In this document: positions 37,217 through 49,644 of the stretch, one piece after another
Layout: each line of letters opens with the position of its first letter
Position numbering within the stretch: the first letter of the stretch is position 1
DNA from: Zeus faber
Taxonomy: Eukaryota; Chordata; Actinopteri; Zeiformes; Zeidae
Direction of reading: 5' to 3'
Assembly (NCBI GenBank): GCA_960531495.1
Contig: OY482861.1
Coordinates: forward strand, 1,116,001-1,180,000
DNA length: 64,000 bases
Notes under the pieces: model-generated
What the model was told of the DNA's origin: nothing
Databases searched by the model: none
What the model saw: only the letters and a program-made list of their open reading frames with translations
Program-made: the position numbers and the translations under genes

Positions 37217-40200
37217 GCCCAAATAAAATGTATTTTTCAAGTTCTGATAATTTTCCGAACTTTGGACCGTTTGCTGTCTAGCTGAATTAGAGAAACACCG
37301 AACCATTGTCTCTTTGTAGGCGCATGATTCAGAATACTGCAGTACAGCATAGAAATTTAATTAATATGATGAACTATTATGTGCTTCTTAAGTGTTTCTC
37401 ACAGAGTTCTAGGCCCATCTAACATGTATTTGTGGAGTTATGATCATTTTCAGAACTTTGGACGATTTGCTGTCGAGCTGAATTAGAGAAACACCGAACC
37501 ATTGTCTCTTTGTAGGTGAATGATTCAGAATGCTGCAGTACACCATATAACTTTAATTAATATGAGGAACAATTATTTTGCTTCTTAAGTCTTTCTCAAA
37601 GACAGTTAAAATACAATGATGAACTAGTATGTGCTGCTTATGTCTTGTTTGTCAACCAGTTTTAGGCCCATATAAAATGTATTTTTCGAGTTCTGATAAT
37701 TTTCATCAAAGTCTACACATGTGGGAAAAAATGCATTTTCAGCTGATTTTAACGTCGATTTGGTGGAACGGTTAAACGCTTCAGTCATTACTCTATGTGA
37801 CAGTGTCAGACAGTTTAAATACATTGATAAACTAGTATGTGCTGCTAAAGTGTTGTTTGTCAGCCAGTTTTAGGCCCTTATAAAATGTATTTTTCGAGTT
37901 ATGATCATTTTCAGAACTTTGGACGATTTGCTGTCGAGCTGAATTAGAGAAACACCGAACCATTGTCTCTTTGTAGGTGAATGATTCAGAATGCTGCAGT
38001 ACAGCATAGAAATTTAATTAATATGATGAACTATTATGTGCTTCTTAAGTGTTTCTCACAGAGTTCTAGGCCCATCTAACATGTATTTGTGGAGATATGA
38101 TCATATTCAGAACTTTGGACGATTTGCTGTCTAGCTGAATTAGAGAAACACCGAACAATTGTTTCTTTGTAGGTGCATGATTCAGTATACTGCAGTACAG
38201 CATAGAAATTTAATTAATATGATGAACTATTATGTGCTTCTTAAGTGTTTCTCACAGAGTTCTAGGCCCATCTAACATGTATTTGTGGAGTTATGATCAT
38301 ATTCAGAACTTTGGACGATTTGCTGTCGAGCTGAATTAGAGAAACACTGAACCATTGTCTCTTTGTAGGTGAATGATTCAGAATGCTGCAGTACACCATA
38401 TAACTTTAATTAATATGAGGAGCAATTATTTTGCTTCTTAAGTCTTTCTCAAAGACAGTTTAAATACAATGATAAAATAGTATGTGCAGCTAAAGTCTTG
38501 TTTGTCAACCAGTTTTAGGCCCATATAAAATGTATTTTTCGAGTTCTGATAATTTTCATCAAATTCTACACATGTGGGAAAAACGCATTTTCAGTCGATT
38601 TAAACGTCGAAAAGGCGAATCGGTTAAACGCTTCAGTCATTACTCCATGTGACAGTGTCAGACAATTTAAATACAATGATGAACTAGTATGTGCTGCTAA
38701 AGTGTTGTTTGTCAACCAGTTTTAGGCCCATATAAAATGTATTTTTCGAGTTCTGATAATTTTCATCAAAGTCTACACATGTGGGAAAAAATGCATTTTA
38801 AGCCGATTTTAACGTCGATTTGGTGGAACGGTTAAACGCTTCAGTCATTACTCTATGTGACAGTGTCAGACAGTTTAAATACAATGATCAACTAGTATGT
38901 GCTGCTAAAGTGTTGTTTGTCAAACAGTTTTAGGTCCATATAAAATGTATTTTTCGAGTTATGATCATTTTCAGAAGTTTGGACGATTTGCTGTCTAGCT
39001 GAATTAGAGAAACACCGAACAATTGTCTCTTTGTAGGTGCATGATTTTGAATGCTGCAGTACACCATATAACTTTAATTAATATGAGGAACAATTATGTG
39101 CTTCTTAAGTCTTTCTCAAAGACAGTTTAAATACAATGATAAACTAGTATGTGCAGCTAAAGTCTTGTTTGTCAACCAGTTTTAGGCCCATATAAAATGT
39201 ATTTTTCGAGTTATGATAATTTTCATCAATGTCTACACGTGGGAAAAAACGCATTTTCAGTCGATTTAAACGTCGATTTGGCGGAACGGTTAAACGCTTC
39301 AGTCATTACTCTATGTGACAGTGTCAGTCAGTTTAAATACAATGATGAACTAGTATGTGCTGCTAAAGTCTTGTTTGTCAACCAGTTTTAGGCCCATATA
39401 AAATGTATTTTTCGAGTTCAGATAATTTTCATCAAAGTCTACACGTGGGAAAAAACGCATTTCAGTCGATTTAAACGTCGATTTGGCGGAACGGTTAAAC
39501 ACTTCAGTCATTACTCTATGTGACAGTGTCAGACAGTTTAAATACAATGATAAACTAGTATGTGCTGCTAAAGTCTTGTTTGTCAACCAGTTTTAGGCCC
39601 AAATAAAATGTATTTTTCGAGTTCTGATAATTTTCATCAAAGTCTACACGTGAGAAAAAACGCATTTTCAGCCGATTTAAACGTCGAAAAGGCGAATCGG
39701 TTGAACGCTTCAGTCATTACTCTATGTGACAGTGTCAGAAAGTGTAAATACAATGATAAACTAGTATGTGCTGCTAAAGTGTTGTTTGCCAACCAGTTTT
39801 AGGCCCATATAAAATGTATTTTTCGAGTTATGATCATTTTCCGAACTTTGGACCGTTTGCTGTCTAGCTGAATTAGAGAAACACCGAACCATTGTCTCTT
39901 TGTTGGCGCATGATTTAGAATGCTGCAGTACACCATATAACTTTAATGAATATGAGGAACTATTATGTGCTTCTTAAGTCTTTCTCAAAGACAGTTTAAA
40001 TACAATGATATACTAGTATGTGCTGCTAAAGTGTTGTTTGTCAACCAGTTTTAGGCCCATATAAAATGTATTTTTCGAGTTCTGATAATTTTCATCAAAG
40101 TCTACACATGTGGGAAAAAACGCATTTTCAGTCGATTTAAACGTCGAAAAGGCGAATCGGTTAAACGCTTCAGTCATTACTCCATGTGACAGTGTCAGAC

Positions 40201-43200
40201 AGTTTAAATACAATGATGAACTAGTATGTGCTGCTAAAGTGTTGTTTGTCAACCAGTTTTTGGCCCATATAAAATGTATTTTTCGAGTTCTGATAATTTT
40301 CATCAAAGTCTACACATGTGGGAAAAAATGCATTTTAAGCCGATTTTAACGTCGATTTGGTGGAACGGTTAAACGCTTCAGTCATTACTCTATGTGACAG
40401 TGTCAGACAGTTTAAATACAATGATCAACTAGTATGTGCTGCTAAAGTGTTGTTTGTCAAACAGTTTTAGGCCCATATAAAATGTATTTTTCGAGTTCTG
40501 ATAATTTTCATCAAAGTCTACACGTGGGAAAAAACGCATTTTCAGCCGATTTTAACGTCGATTTGGCGGAACGGTTAAACGCTTCAGTCATTACTCTATG
40601 TGACAGTGTCAGACAGTTTAAATACAATGATAAACTAGTATGTGCTGCTAAAGTGTTGTTTGTCAAACAGTTTTAGGTCCATATAAAATGTATTTTTCGA
40701 GTTATGATCATTTTCAGAACTTTGGACGATTTGCTGTCTAGCTGAATTAGAGAAACACCGAACAATTGTCTCTTTGTAGGTGCATGATTTTGAATGCTGC
40801 AGTACACCATATAACTTTAATTAATATGAGGAACAATTATGTGCTTCTTAAGTCTTTCTCAAAGACAGTTTAAATACAATGATAAACTAGTATGTGCAGC
40901 TAAAGTCTTGTTTGTCAACCAGTTTTAGGCCCATATAAAATGTATTTTTCGAGTTATGATAATTTTCATCAATGTCTACACGTGGGAAAAAACGCATTTT
41001 CAGTCGATTTAAACGTCGATTTGGCGGAACGGTTAAACGCTTCAGTCATTACTCTATGTGACAGTGTCAGTCAGTTTAAATACAATGATGAACTAGTATG
41101 TGCTGCTAAAGTCTTGTTTGTCAACCAGTTTTAGGCCCATATAAAATGTATTTTTCGAGTTCAGATAATTTTCATCAAAGTCTACACATGGGAAAAAACG
41201 CATTTTCAGTCGATTTAAACGTCGATTTGGCGGAACGGTTAAACACTTCAGTCATTACTCTATGTGACAGCGTCAGACAGTTTAAATACAATGATAAACT
41301 AGTATGTGCTGCTAAAGTCTTGTTTGTCAACCAGTTTTAGGCCCAAATAAAATGTATTTTTCGAGTTCTGATAATTTCCCGAACTTTGGACCGTTTGCTG
41401 TCTAGCTGAATTAGAGAAACACCGAACCATTGTCTCTTTGTTGGTGAATGATTCAGAATGCTGCAGTACACCATATAACTTTAATTAATATGAGGAACAA
41501 TTATTTTGCTTCTTAAGTCTTTCTCAAAGACAGTTTAAATACAATGATAAACTAGTATGTGCTGCTAAAGTGTTGTTTGTCAACCAGTTTTAGGCCCATA
41601 TAAAATGTATTTTTCGAGTTCAGATAATTTTCATCAAAGTCTACACATGTGGGAAAAAATGCATTTTAAGCCGATTTTAACGTCGATTTGGTGGAACGGT
41701 TAAACGCTTCAGTCATTACTCTATGTGACAGTGTCAGACAGTTTAAATACAATGATCAACTAGTATGTGCTGCTAAAGTGTTGTTTGTCAAACAGTTTTA
41801 GGCCCATATAAAATGTATTTTTCGAGTTCTGATAATTTTCATCAAAGTCTACACATGTGGGAAAAAATGCATTTTAAGCCGATTTTAACGTCGATTTGGT
41901 GGAACGGTTAAACACTTCAGTCATTACTCTATGTGACAGTGTCAGACAGTTTAAATACAATGATAAACTAGTATGTGCTGCTAAAGTGTTGTTTGTCAAA
42001 CAGTTTTAGGTCCATATAAAATGTATTTTTCGAGTTATGATCATTTTCAGAACTTTGGACGATTTGCTGTCTAGCTGAATTAGAGAAACACCGAACAATT
42101 GTCTCTTTGTAGGTGCATGATTTTGAATGCTGCAGTACACCATATAACTTTAATTAATATGAGGAACAATTATGTGCTTCTTAAGTCTTTCTCAAAGACA
42201 GTTTAAATACAATGATAAACTAGTATGTGCAGCTAAAGTCTTGTTTGTCAACCAGTTTTAGGCCCATATAAAATGTATTTTTCGAGTTATGATAATTTTC
42301 ATCAATGTCTACACGTGGGAAAAAACGCATTTTCAGTCGATTTAAACGTCGATTTGGCGGAACGGTTAAACGCTTCAGTCATTACTCTATGTGACAGTGT
42401 CAGTCAGTTTAAATACAATGATGAACTAGTATGTGCTGCTAAAGTCTTGTTTGTCAACCAGTTTTAGGCCCATATAAAATGTATTTTTCGAGTTCAGATA
42501 ATTTTCATCAAAGTCTACACGTGGGAAAAAACGCATTTTCAGTCGATTTAAACGTCGATTTGGCGGAACGGTTAAACACTTCAGTCATTACTCTATGTGA
42601 CAGTGTCAGACAGTTTAAATACAATGATAAACTAGTATGTGCTGCTAAAGTCTTGTTTGTCAACCAGTTTTAGGCCCAAATAAAATGTATTTTTCGAGTT
42701 CTGATAATTTTCATCAAAGTCTACACGTGAGAAAAAACGCATTTTCAGCCGATTTAAACGTCGAAAAGGCGAATCGGTTGAACGCTTCAGTCATTACTCT
42801 ATGTGACAGTGTCAGAAAGTGTAAATACAATGATAAACTTGTATGTGCTGCTAATGTGTTGTTTGCCAACCAGTTTTAGGCCCATATAAAATGTATTTTT
42901 CGAGTTATGATCATTTTCCGAACTATGGACCGTTTGCTGTCTAGCTGAATTAGAGAAACACCGAACCATTGTCTCTTTGTAGGCGCATGATTCAGAATAC
43001 TGCAGTACAGCATAGAAATTTAATTAATATGATGAACTATTATGTGCTTCTTAAGTGTTTCTCACAGAGTTCTAGGCCCATCTAACATATATTTGTGGAG
43101 TTATGATCATTTTCAGAACTTTGGACGATTTGCTGTCGAGCTGAATTAGAGAAACACCGAACCATTGTCTCTTTGTTGGTGAATGATTCAGAATGCTGCA

Positions 43201-44241
43201 GTACACCATATAACTTTAATTAATATGAGGAACAATTATTTTGCTTCTTAAGTCTTTCTCAAAGACAGTTTAAATACAATGATAAACTAGTATGTGCTGC
43301 TAAAGTGTTGTTTGTCAACCAGTTTTAGGCCCATATAAAATGTATTTTTCGAGTTATGATAATTTTCATCAAAGTCTACACATGTGGGAAAAAACGCATT
43401 TTCAGCCGATTTAAACGTCGATTTGGTGGAACGGTTAAACGCTTCAGTCATTACTCTATGTGACAGTGTCAGACAGTTTAAATACAATGATAAACTAGTA
43501 TGTGCTGCTAAAGTGTTGTTTGTCAGCCAGTTTTAGGCCCAAATAAAATGTATTTTTCGAGTTATGATCATTTTCAGAACTTTGGACGATTTGCTGTCGA
43601 GCTGAATTAGAGAGACACCGAACCATTGTCTCTTTGTAGGTGAATGATTCAGGATGCTGCCGTACACCATATAACTTTAATTAATATGAGGAAAAATTAT
43701 TTTGCTTCTTAAGTCTTTCTCAAAGACAGTTTAAATACAATGATGAACTAGTATGTGCTGCTAATGTCTTGTTTGTCAACCAGTTTTAGGCCTATATAAA
43801 ATGTATTTTTCGAGTTCTGATAATTTTCATCAAAGTCTACACGTGGGAAAAAACGCATTTTCAGTCGATTTAAACGTCGAAAAGGCGAATCGGTTAAACG
43901 CTTAAGTCATTACTCCATGTGACAGTGTCAGACAGTTTAAATACAATGATGAACTAGTATGTGCTGCTAAAGTGTTGTTTGTCAACCAGTTTTAGGCCCA
44001 TATAAAATGTATTTTTCGAGTTATGATCATTTTCAGAAATTTGGACGATTTGCTGTCTAGCTGAATTTGAGAAACACCGAACCATTGCCTCTTTGTACGT
44101 GCATGATTTAGAATGCTGCAGTACACCATATAACTTTAATTAATATGAGGAACAATTATGTGCTTCTTAAGTCTTTCGCAAAGACAGTTTAAATACAATG
44201 ATAAACTAGTATGTGCTGCTAAAGTGTTGTTTGTCAACCAG

Positions 44242-44253
44242 TGCGCATGCGCG
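44242..44253 (+). promoter_or_regulatory. Perfect NRF1-type motif at the LINE 5' end
   Basis: TGCGCATGCGCG matches YGCGCAYGCGCR at every position and sits exactly at the 5' junction; its first T could come from the satellite. LINEs need an internal promoter at their 5' end, and an NRF1 site would suit a germline or housekeeping promoter. Function is inference. Confidence 0.5.
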
Positions 44254-44446
44254 ACTGGCATCCGACAGCACCAGGAAGTGGAACACCGCGGGTGGAACAC
44301 GGAAGGGAGTTTTTTCCGGACTCCAGAACGTCTTTACGGAATCTTTTTCATTTTTATGTGACTGATCCTCCAGCAGTGGTTGTTTTCAGTGCGTGGGGGG
44401 TCCCCCCCCCCACACACCCCAACCAACCTTTTTCTTCGGGTGTGCG
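44243..44446 (+). other. LINE 5' UTR
   Basis: GC-richer than the flanking satellite, with a C-run at about 44401-44410. It ends at the ORF1 ATG (44447-44449). The open frame extends further upstream, but only a GTG at 44393 could start it, which is not expected in a eukaryote. Confidence 0.65.
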
Positions 44447-45714
44447 ATGACCGATCACATTGAAACAAACTCTGCGACCGGGAAAATGGATCACGTACGG
44501 CTGAATGAAGAAGCAAACGCACCAAAAGGTGGCGGCGAAGCAGACAGAAGCTATGGAAAAGAGCTTACAGTCTGTGTGGAACTGCAAGGGGAGGAAAGTA
44601 TTACGACGACGGAATTGATGAAGAACGTGCGAGAGCTCTGCGGCGGTTTACTAGCTTGCCGCACCACCGGAGATCGACGATACGAACTTACAATGAGTGA
44701 CCAAAGAGGGAAAGATCGCCTGCTGGAGGGATTCAAGATTGGAGAGGTAAGAATAATAGCCAGAGAATTGAGGAATGACGAGATGGTCGTTTCCTTCCTC
44801 AACCTCCCGGCTTATATTACTGACGACGAAATACTGGGGAAGCTACATGGTTGGGGCGTGTCGGCCACCTCGCCGATTAAGCGCAGAATGTGGCCAGGAA
44901 CCCGTATTGCGGACGGTACACGGTTTATGAGAGTAAAATTCAATAAATTAGTTCAGAGTCTTCCATACTCTGCAAAGTTTCACACTGCCTTGGGCCAGAG
45001 TACTTCCGCGTCATTCACGATAGACAATCAAAGGTCTGCCGCCTCTGTATACAGCCTGGACATATCCTACGGGAATGTCCGGAGTTCTTCTGTCGCAAAT
45101 GTGGATTGCAAGGACACTTTGCGAGAGAGTGCCAAAGTGCCAAGAAATGTGACCTGTGTCATAACACTTGGAATGAATGTGACTGCAATAAGAGCGAGGA
45201 GGACGGCGGCGCTCCGCTGGTGACGACGGCCGCTTCAACCGATAGGCAAGGCGAACTGCATAGCGAGGATGAAAATAAAATGGAGACTGAGACGGGGCAG
45301 GGGGATGTGAGGGATGAAACTCAACCTGCAGTGGCGGGTAGTATGAACCAAGCAAGCGAGGTGAGGCTAGATCTGAGCTCCGGCTCTGACGAGGAGAGCG
45401 GAGCGAGACGAGGAGCGAGGCTGAAGGCGGAGGTGGGAGGGGAGGTGCTAGCCTTGGGAGTGGGCCCCACCCCCGCTCCTACCCCGCTGCTGCTGAAGCA
45501 AATCAGAGATCCTGCATCTGAGATGGGAATGATGAATAGGTCATCATCTCAGTCCCAGCCCCTCCAGCGACTGCCTCTTGATAACCTGATCTCAAGTGCA
45601 AGTGAGGCCGAATCCGAGATAGACTTGTCTCATATGAACAGAATTGGGAAAAGGCTAAGTGAAAAGCAGATGAGAAGGAGAAGCAAGAGAAACAAAGACA
45701 GAGTTAATAACTAA
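44447..45714 (+). pseudogene. LINE ORF1 (RRM-like plus CCHC zinc knuckles), one-base frameshift
   Basis: ORF1 proteins of this group bind the element RNA and form the ribonucleoprotein needed for retrotransposition. The N-terminal part (44447 to about 44990) includes VVSFLNLPAYITDDEILGKL and GWGVSATSPIKRRMWPGT, the RRM-like segment of the family. The second part, in a different frame, starts around TACTTCCGC (45001). It carries CRLCIQPGHILREC (45037-45078) and CRKCGLQGHFAREC (45091-45132), both CX2CX4HX4C, then a Cys-rich KKCDLC, an acidic middle and a basic C-terminus, ending at TAA 45712-45714. The frame changes at 44992-44999, where one C seems to be missing from a short GGGCC run. This could be a real mutation or an assembly error. 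Without the shift the length would be about 420 residues. Confidence 0.82.
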
Positions 45715-45751
45715 ATGTCGAAAATCATACTCTCTTCTCAGTGTGACTCTT

Positions 45752-48700
45752 ATGATTAGCTTCACTTCTCTAAATGCTAACGGCCTGCGCACAAAATCGA
45801 AAATAGATTCTGTACTGCAAACTTTGAACTCGGATGTAGTCTGCCAGCAAGAAACTTGGTGGGACCAGGAGCATCACGACTATGTGGCGAACCAGAGAAA
45901 CAAGCAGGTATTTTCAAACCACGGGTCAGCAAGATCATGCGGGGTGGCAATCATATCTAAGATTGCTTCAGGCATGAGTGCTGAAGAGATATACAAAGAC
46001 GATCAAGGCAGAGTATTAATTGTAGATTTTTCACTTAATAAACAACGATATAGAATAATTAACATATATGCACCAAACAATGAAAATCATAGAAAGCAGT
46101 TTTTTATTAAATTAAAGAAATGGTACGGAAACAATGTAATAATAACTGGAGACTTTAATGTGGCTCTAACAAAAATGGACGTGTCAGTAAACAATACCTT
46201 CAAGAGTGACGCCAGTCGAACAACCCTAATGAATTTGATAAATCACCATAACCTAGTAGAAATGTGGAGAATCTCAAACCCTTTGAAGCGGGACTTCTCG
46301 AGAAGGCAGATTGTAAAGGGGGTCCTCAAACAGTCCAGAATCGATCTCTGTCTGGCTTCCTCCAGCATTATCAGAGACATTAACAAAATTAAATATGAGT
46401 TCAATAGCTGGAGCGATCACGCATCTTTATATTGGCAATTAGGGGACGATGGAAGGCCCAGAGGTGGGGGCATCTGGTGCTTCAATGCCAGTCTCCTTGA
46501 GGACCAAACCTTCAAAAAAAAGATAAGGAATCTACTGAGCAATATAACAGATGAATTAGCTGTAGAAGGAAACTACATTAAATCATGGGACGATGTAAAA
46601 AGACGAATTAAGAGAGCCTGTATAAATTATAGTAAAGAGAAAGGATGGCGGGAAGGAATGGAGGAGAGAACATTAAGGGACCTCCTCGCAAAAGAAATTA
46701 CATTACTTGACCATGACCCTGACAGAAGTTGTGCAAAATTTGAAGAATATGAAGCTAAACTTCACTCTTTTGAAAAGAAAAGATGCATAGGAGCAGCTGT
46801 TAGAAGTAGATTTAAAAATATCACAGATGGGGAGAAATGTACAGCTTTTTTCCTTGGCCTAGAAAAAAAAAACCAAAACAAAGCCAGAATGGGTCCGAAT
46901 GAAAATAGTAAGGGGGAAATAATAGTTGAGCAGGAAGACATACTGGACGAAATACATAGGTATTACGAGAACCTCTTTACTAGTAACAGCTCCAATCCAA
47001 AACAAACTAAAGAAATACTGGAATGTATTGATAGGGAAATAAATCACATCGACAAAGAAGAGTGCGACACGGTAATCACATTAGCGGAAGTAGAACTGGC
47101 AATAGATGGACTAAATAAGAACAAAAGCCCAGGCCCAGACGGAATCTCGACAGAGTTCTACCAGTGCTTCAAAGCCCAGCTGGCCCCCTTGCTGCTAAAA
47201 CTTTACACTAGTATTAGAGTAAACCAGACAACTCCGGACTCCCTCACAAAAGGTATCATCACAATTGTATTTAAGAATAAAGGATGCCGGAACCAACTGA
47301 AAAACTATAGGCCAATTAGCCTACTCAATTCAGATTATAAGATTCTGGCAAAAATTCTGGCTAATAGACTTAAAGCAGTAATAGGCTCAATCATCAGCAA
47401 TACGCAAACTTACAGTATCCCAGGCAGAGATATTACAGACTCCATCAATACAATTAGGGATACAGTAAAAACAATGACTATGCAGAGGGGCCTGCTGCTT
47501 GGAGTAGACCTAGAAAAAGCTTTTGACAGGGTTGAGCATCCGTTCCTCTGGTCCGTAATGGAAAAGTTCGGCTTCGGAGCAAAGTTCATCGATTGGATCA
47601 AGGTGTTATATCGAAGTGCGAGTAGCAGGGTGAAATGCAACGGACTTCTCACCAGGGACATTCGGATCAAGAGGTCTGTGAGACAGGGATGCCCCCTCTC
47701 AGCTCTGCTATACACCCTGGTCGCAGAACCCCTCGCACTCCTAATACTGAAAGACAAAAATATAAAAGGTATCTTAACGCCAAATGGCAACAAAACCAAA
47801 ATAGTCCAATATGCAGACGACATTAATATCATGGTCTCGGATGGTGACAGCATAGACCATGTCTTCAAACACCTAGGGGCCTATGAGAAAGCCTCTGGCG
47901 CAAGAATCAATAAAGAAAAATCTGCAATAATGTTCTGCGGTAAGAATCAAAAAACGATAAACAAATGGGGCCTTAAAGAGACCACAGGGTGCAGAGAAAT
48001 CTTGGGTGTGTACATTGGCAAAGACGAGAGTGAAGCAAGAGATAAAACATGGAAGAGTGTGATAATTAAAATACAGTGTACCTTGAACCTGTGGAGGGCG
48101 AGGGGGCTTAGTCTAAAAGGAAAGGTAATAGTATCTAATGCCTTAGTGCTGTCAAAAATTAATCATGCTTTGGGAACCTGTGAGCTGCCCGATTGGGCAC
48201 TAAATTCATTGAACGGTGAGATATCCTCCTTTCTTTGGAAGGGTAAGGGAAATATGATCGCCCACAGGACGTTAATTGCTAATAAACGGGAGGGGGGATT
48301 AGGGCTGATTGACATTGGTGCCAAAAGAGACGCACTGAGGGTTAAATTGATAGGGAAATTCTTGGATTCGACCAGGCAGTATCCCTGGGAGGACGCACTC
48401 GCAGGCTACCTGGCGGAGTTTGGGGAGAGGAGCAAATACAATCTCTGTACCCACTACCCCAGAAAAACCTACAGTGGCCTGCCGGGCTTCTACCAGGAGA
48501 TGCTGGAGGCATGGGGAAGGATACTCCCCCACCTCAGACCCGAGTGCAGTAAAAAAGAGCATGTGCTGCAGTTACCTTTCCTCTCGAATCCATGCTTCAC
48601 CTATAATGGGAGAAACCTCGTCAGCAGTCACTTGACGGCAGCAGGCCTAACAAGAGTGGGACAGGTGACCGACCACAAAGGGAACTTTGATATAGGGAAT

Positions 48701-49546
48701 GTACTTTGGGAATTAGACAGATGGAAGGTGCAATACAGGGAAAAACTGATTGTCTCTTTCGGGGAAAAATTTGATCAAAGCCTACTACCTGAGTGGCGAG
48801 GCATGCTCAAAGAGAAAGGACCCAAGGGGCAGGATGATGCCCTGAACTTCCTCCTGTGCCTTAGAGGAAAATTCCCCACCATCCAATCAGTGAAAACCAG
48901 AGACTGGTATAGATTACTCATTTCAAAGATTGTGACAATTCCAGCTTCAGAAAAGGCCTGGTCAAGGATATTTCCTGGCTATTCAATTAGAAATATATGG
49001 AACAACATGGAAATCCCTTTTGCCACATCAGCCATCTTCCACCTGGATTTCAAGATAAGGCACAGGAGGATTTTTACTGGCATCATCCTGCATCAAATAC
49101 ACAAAGACTTGCACAAGAGGGAGTGTGCGGTCTGCATGGAAGAAGCAGAAGACATTGAGCACCTGTTCCTTAGGTGCACGGCCCTCACGAACTATAGGGA
49201 GAGGGTCAAGAGCCTACTGGTGGAACATTGTGGCCTTAGGAGACTAACAGGGCTTACATGGGACTGGGCCTACATGTTTGGCCCCCCCCCCAAAACAAAG
49301 AGTCCAACGGAAAACTTACTGATAAACACTGTGCTGGCATTTGCCAGGCGCGCAACATGGACAAGAAGGAACTTGGCACTATATGAGGGTAGAGACGTAA
49401 GCATACAAAGCCTCTTTGGAAACTCACTAAAAGCCCACCTATCGTTGGTATATGGAGGAAACAAAGACCTTTTTGTAAGCCAATTCATGCAACAAACTAC
49501 CCTACTCCAGGAAACTGAATGCCACTCTCTCTCCTTCGCATTCTGA
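45752..49546 (+). CDS. LINE ORF2: apurinic-type endonuclease and reverse transcriptase, intact
   Basis: Protein of 1264 residues starting at ATG 45752; a frame-compatible GTG at 45743 is not a likely eukaryotic start. Endonuclease (about 1-228): Asn8/Asn10 in SLNANG, Glu34 in QQETWW, NIYAPN, Asp134/Asn136 in TGDFN, SRIDLCL, and the closing SDH at 221-223. Reverse transcriptase (about 440-760): SPGPDGISTEF, NYRPISLLNSDYKILAK, Asp in GVDLEKAFD, RQGCPLSALLY, and the YADD box at 687-690. A C-terminal CX2CX8HX4C starts at Cys1125. The protein nicks the target, then primes cDNA synthesis on the nick. No stop, frameshift or missing catalytic residue was seen. ORF2 starts 37 nt after ORF1, so translation probably needs reinitiation or a second entry (inference). 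Confidence 0.92.
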   Translation: MISFTSLNANGLRTKSKIDSVLQTLNSDVVCQQETWWDQEHHDYVANQRNKQVFSNHGSARSCGVAIISKIASGMSAEEIYKDDQGRVLIVDFSLNKQRYRIINIYAPNNENHRKQFFIKLKKWYGNNVIITGDFNVALTKMDVSVNNTFKSDASRTTLMNLINHHNLVEMWRISNPLKRDFSRRQIVKGVLKQSRIDLCLASSSIIRDINKIKYEFNSWSDHASLYWQLGDDGRPRGGGIWCFNASLLEDQTFKKKIRNLLSNITDELAVEGNYIKSWDDVKRRIKRACINYSKEKGWREGMEERTLRDLLAKEITLLDHDPDRSCAKFEEYEAKLHSFEKKRCIGAAVRSRFKNITDGEKCTAFFLGLEKKNQNKARMGPNENSKGEIIVEQEDILDEIHRYYENLFTSNSSNPKQTKEILECIDREINHIDKEECDTVITLAEVELAIDGLNKNKSPGPDGISTEFYQCFKAQLAPLLLKLYTSIRVNQTTPDSLTKGIITIVFKNKGCRNQLKNYRPISLLNSDYKILAKILANRLKAVIGSIISNTQTYSIPGRDITDSINTIRDTVKTMTMQRGLLLGVDLEKAFDRVEHPFLWSVMEKFGFGAKFIDWIKVLYRSASSRVKCNGLLTRDIRIKRSVRQGCPLSALLYTLVAEPLALLILKDKNIKGILTPNGNKTKIVQYADDINIMVSDGDSIDHVFKHLGAYEKASGARINKEKSAIMFCGKNQKTINKWGLKETTGCREILGVYIGKDESEARDKTWKSVIIKIQCTLNLWRARGLSLKGKVIVSNALVLSKINHALGTCELPDWALNSLNGEISSFLWKGKGNMIAHRTLIANKREGGLGLIDIGAKRDALRVKLIGKFLDSTRQYPWEDALAGYLAEFGERSKYNLCTHYPRKTYSGLPGFYQEMLEAWGRILPHLRPECSKKEHVLQLPFLSNPCFTYNGRNLVSSHLTAAGLTRVGQVTDHKGNFDIGNVLWELDRWKVQYREKLIVSFGEKFDQSLLPEWRGMLKEKGPKGQDDALNFLLCLRGKFPTIQSVKTRDWYRLLISKIVTIPASEKAWSRIFPGYSIRNIWNNMEIPFATSAIFHLDFKIRHRRIFTGIILHQIHKDLHKRECAVCMEEAEDIEHLFLRCTALTNYRERVKSLLVEHCGLRRLTGLTWDWAYMFGPPPKTKSPTENLLINTVLAFARRATWTRRNLALYEGRDVSIQSLFGNSLKAHLSLVYGGNKDLFVSQFMQQTTLLQETECHSLSFAF

Positions 49547-49644
49547 TAGGATAGAGAATGGGAGAAAAAGGGAAAACATGTATTTCCCAAGTGTTTAAAA
49601 ATGTTTTCTTGGCATAATTGTTACTGTTGATGATTCTGTATTTT

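Larger units (their letters stand above)
14031..44242 (+). repeat. Satellite array, left subfamily (A, B and hybrid H monomers; A-A-H trimers)
   Basis: About 30 kb of head-to-tail monomers, each starting ATGTATTTxTCGAG and ending TTTAGGCCCATATAAA. A (about 206 bp) has a middle with CATCAAAGTCTACAC, AACGCATTTTCAG and TGACAGTGTCAGACAG. B (about 196 bp) has GAACTTTGGAC, GAATTAGAGAAACACCGA and GCTGCAGTACA and ends in TTCTAGGCCCATCTAAC. H (about 252 bp) is the front of B joined to the last quarter of A. The dominant order is A-A-H (664 bp). The left edge (14031-14460) is ragged: a decayed fragment, then a monomer lacking about 40 bp, then variant copies. No unit crosses into unique DNA further left. 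Confidence 0.95.

Noticed and set aside
17554..43487. Recurrent 64-codon plus-strand ORF (and 66-79-codon minus-strand ORFs) in A monomers as a repeated gene
   Set aside because: Frames are open on both strands of the same DNA and changes between copies are largely amino-acid replacing (S/Y, S/C, A/V, K/E). A common 2-nt length variant (CACGTGGG versus CACATGTGGG) breaks the plus frame. The 206-bp unit is not a multiple of three. This looks like repetition of a chance ORF.
44393..44446. ORF1 starting at GTG 44393 and ORF2 starting at GTG 45743
   Set aside because: GTG starts are not expected in a vertebrate; ATG codons in frame lie at 44447 and 45752.
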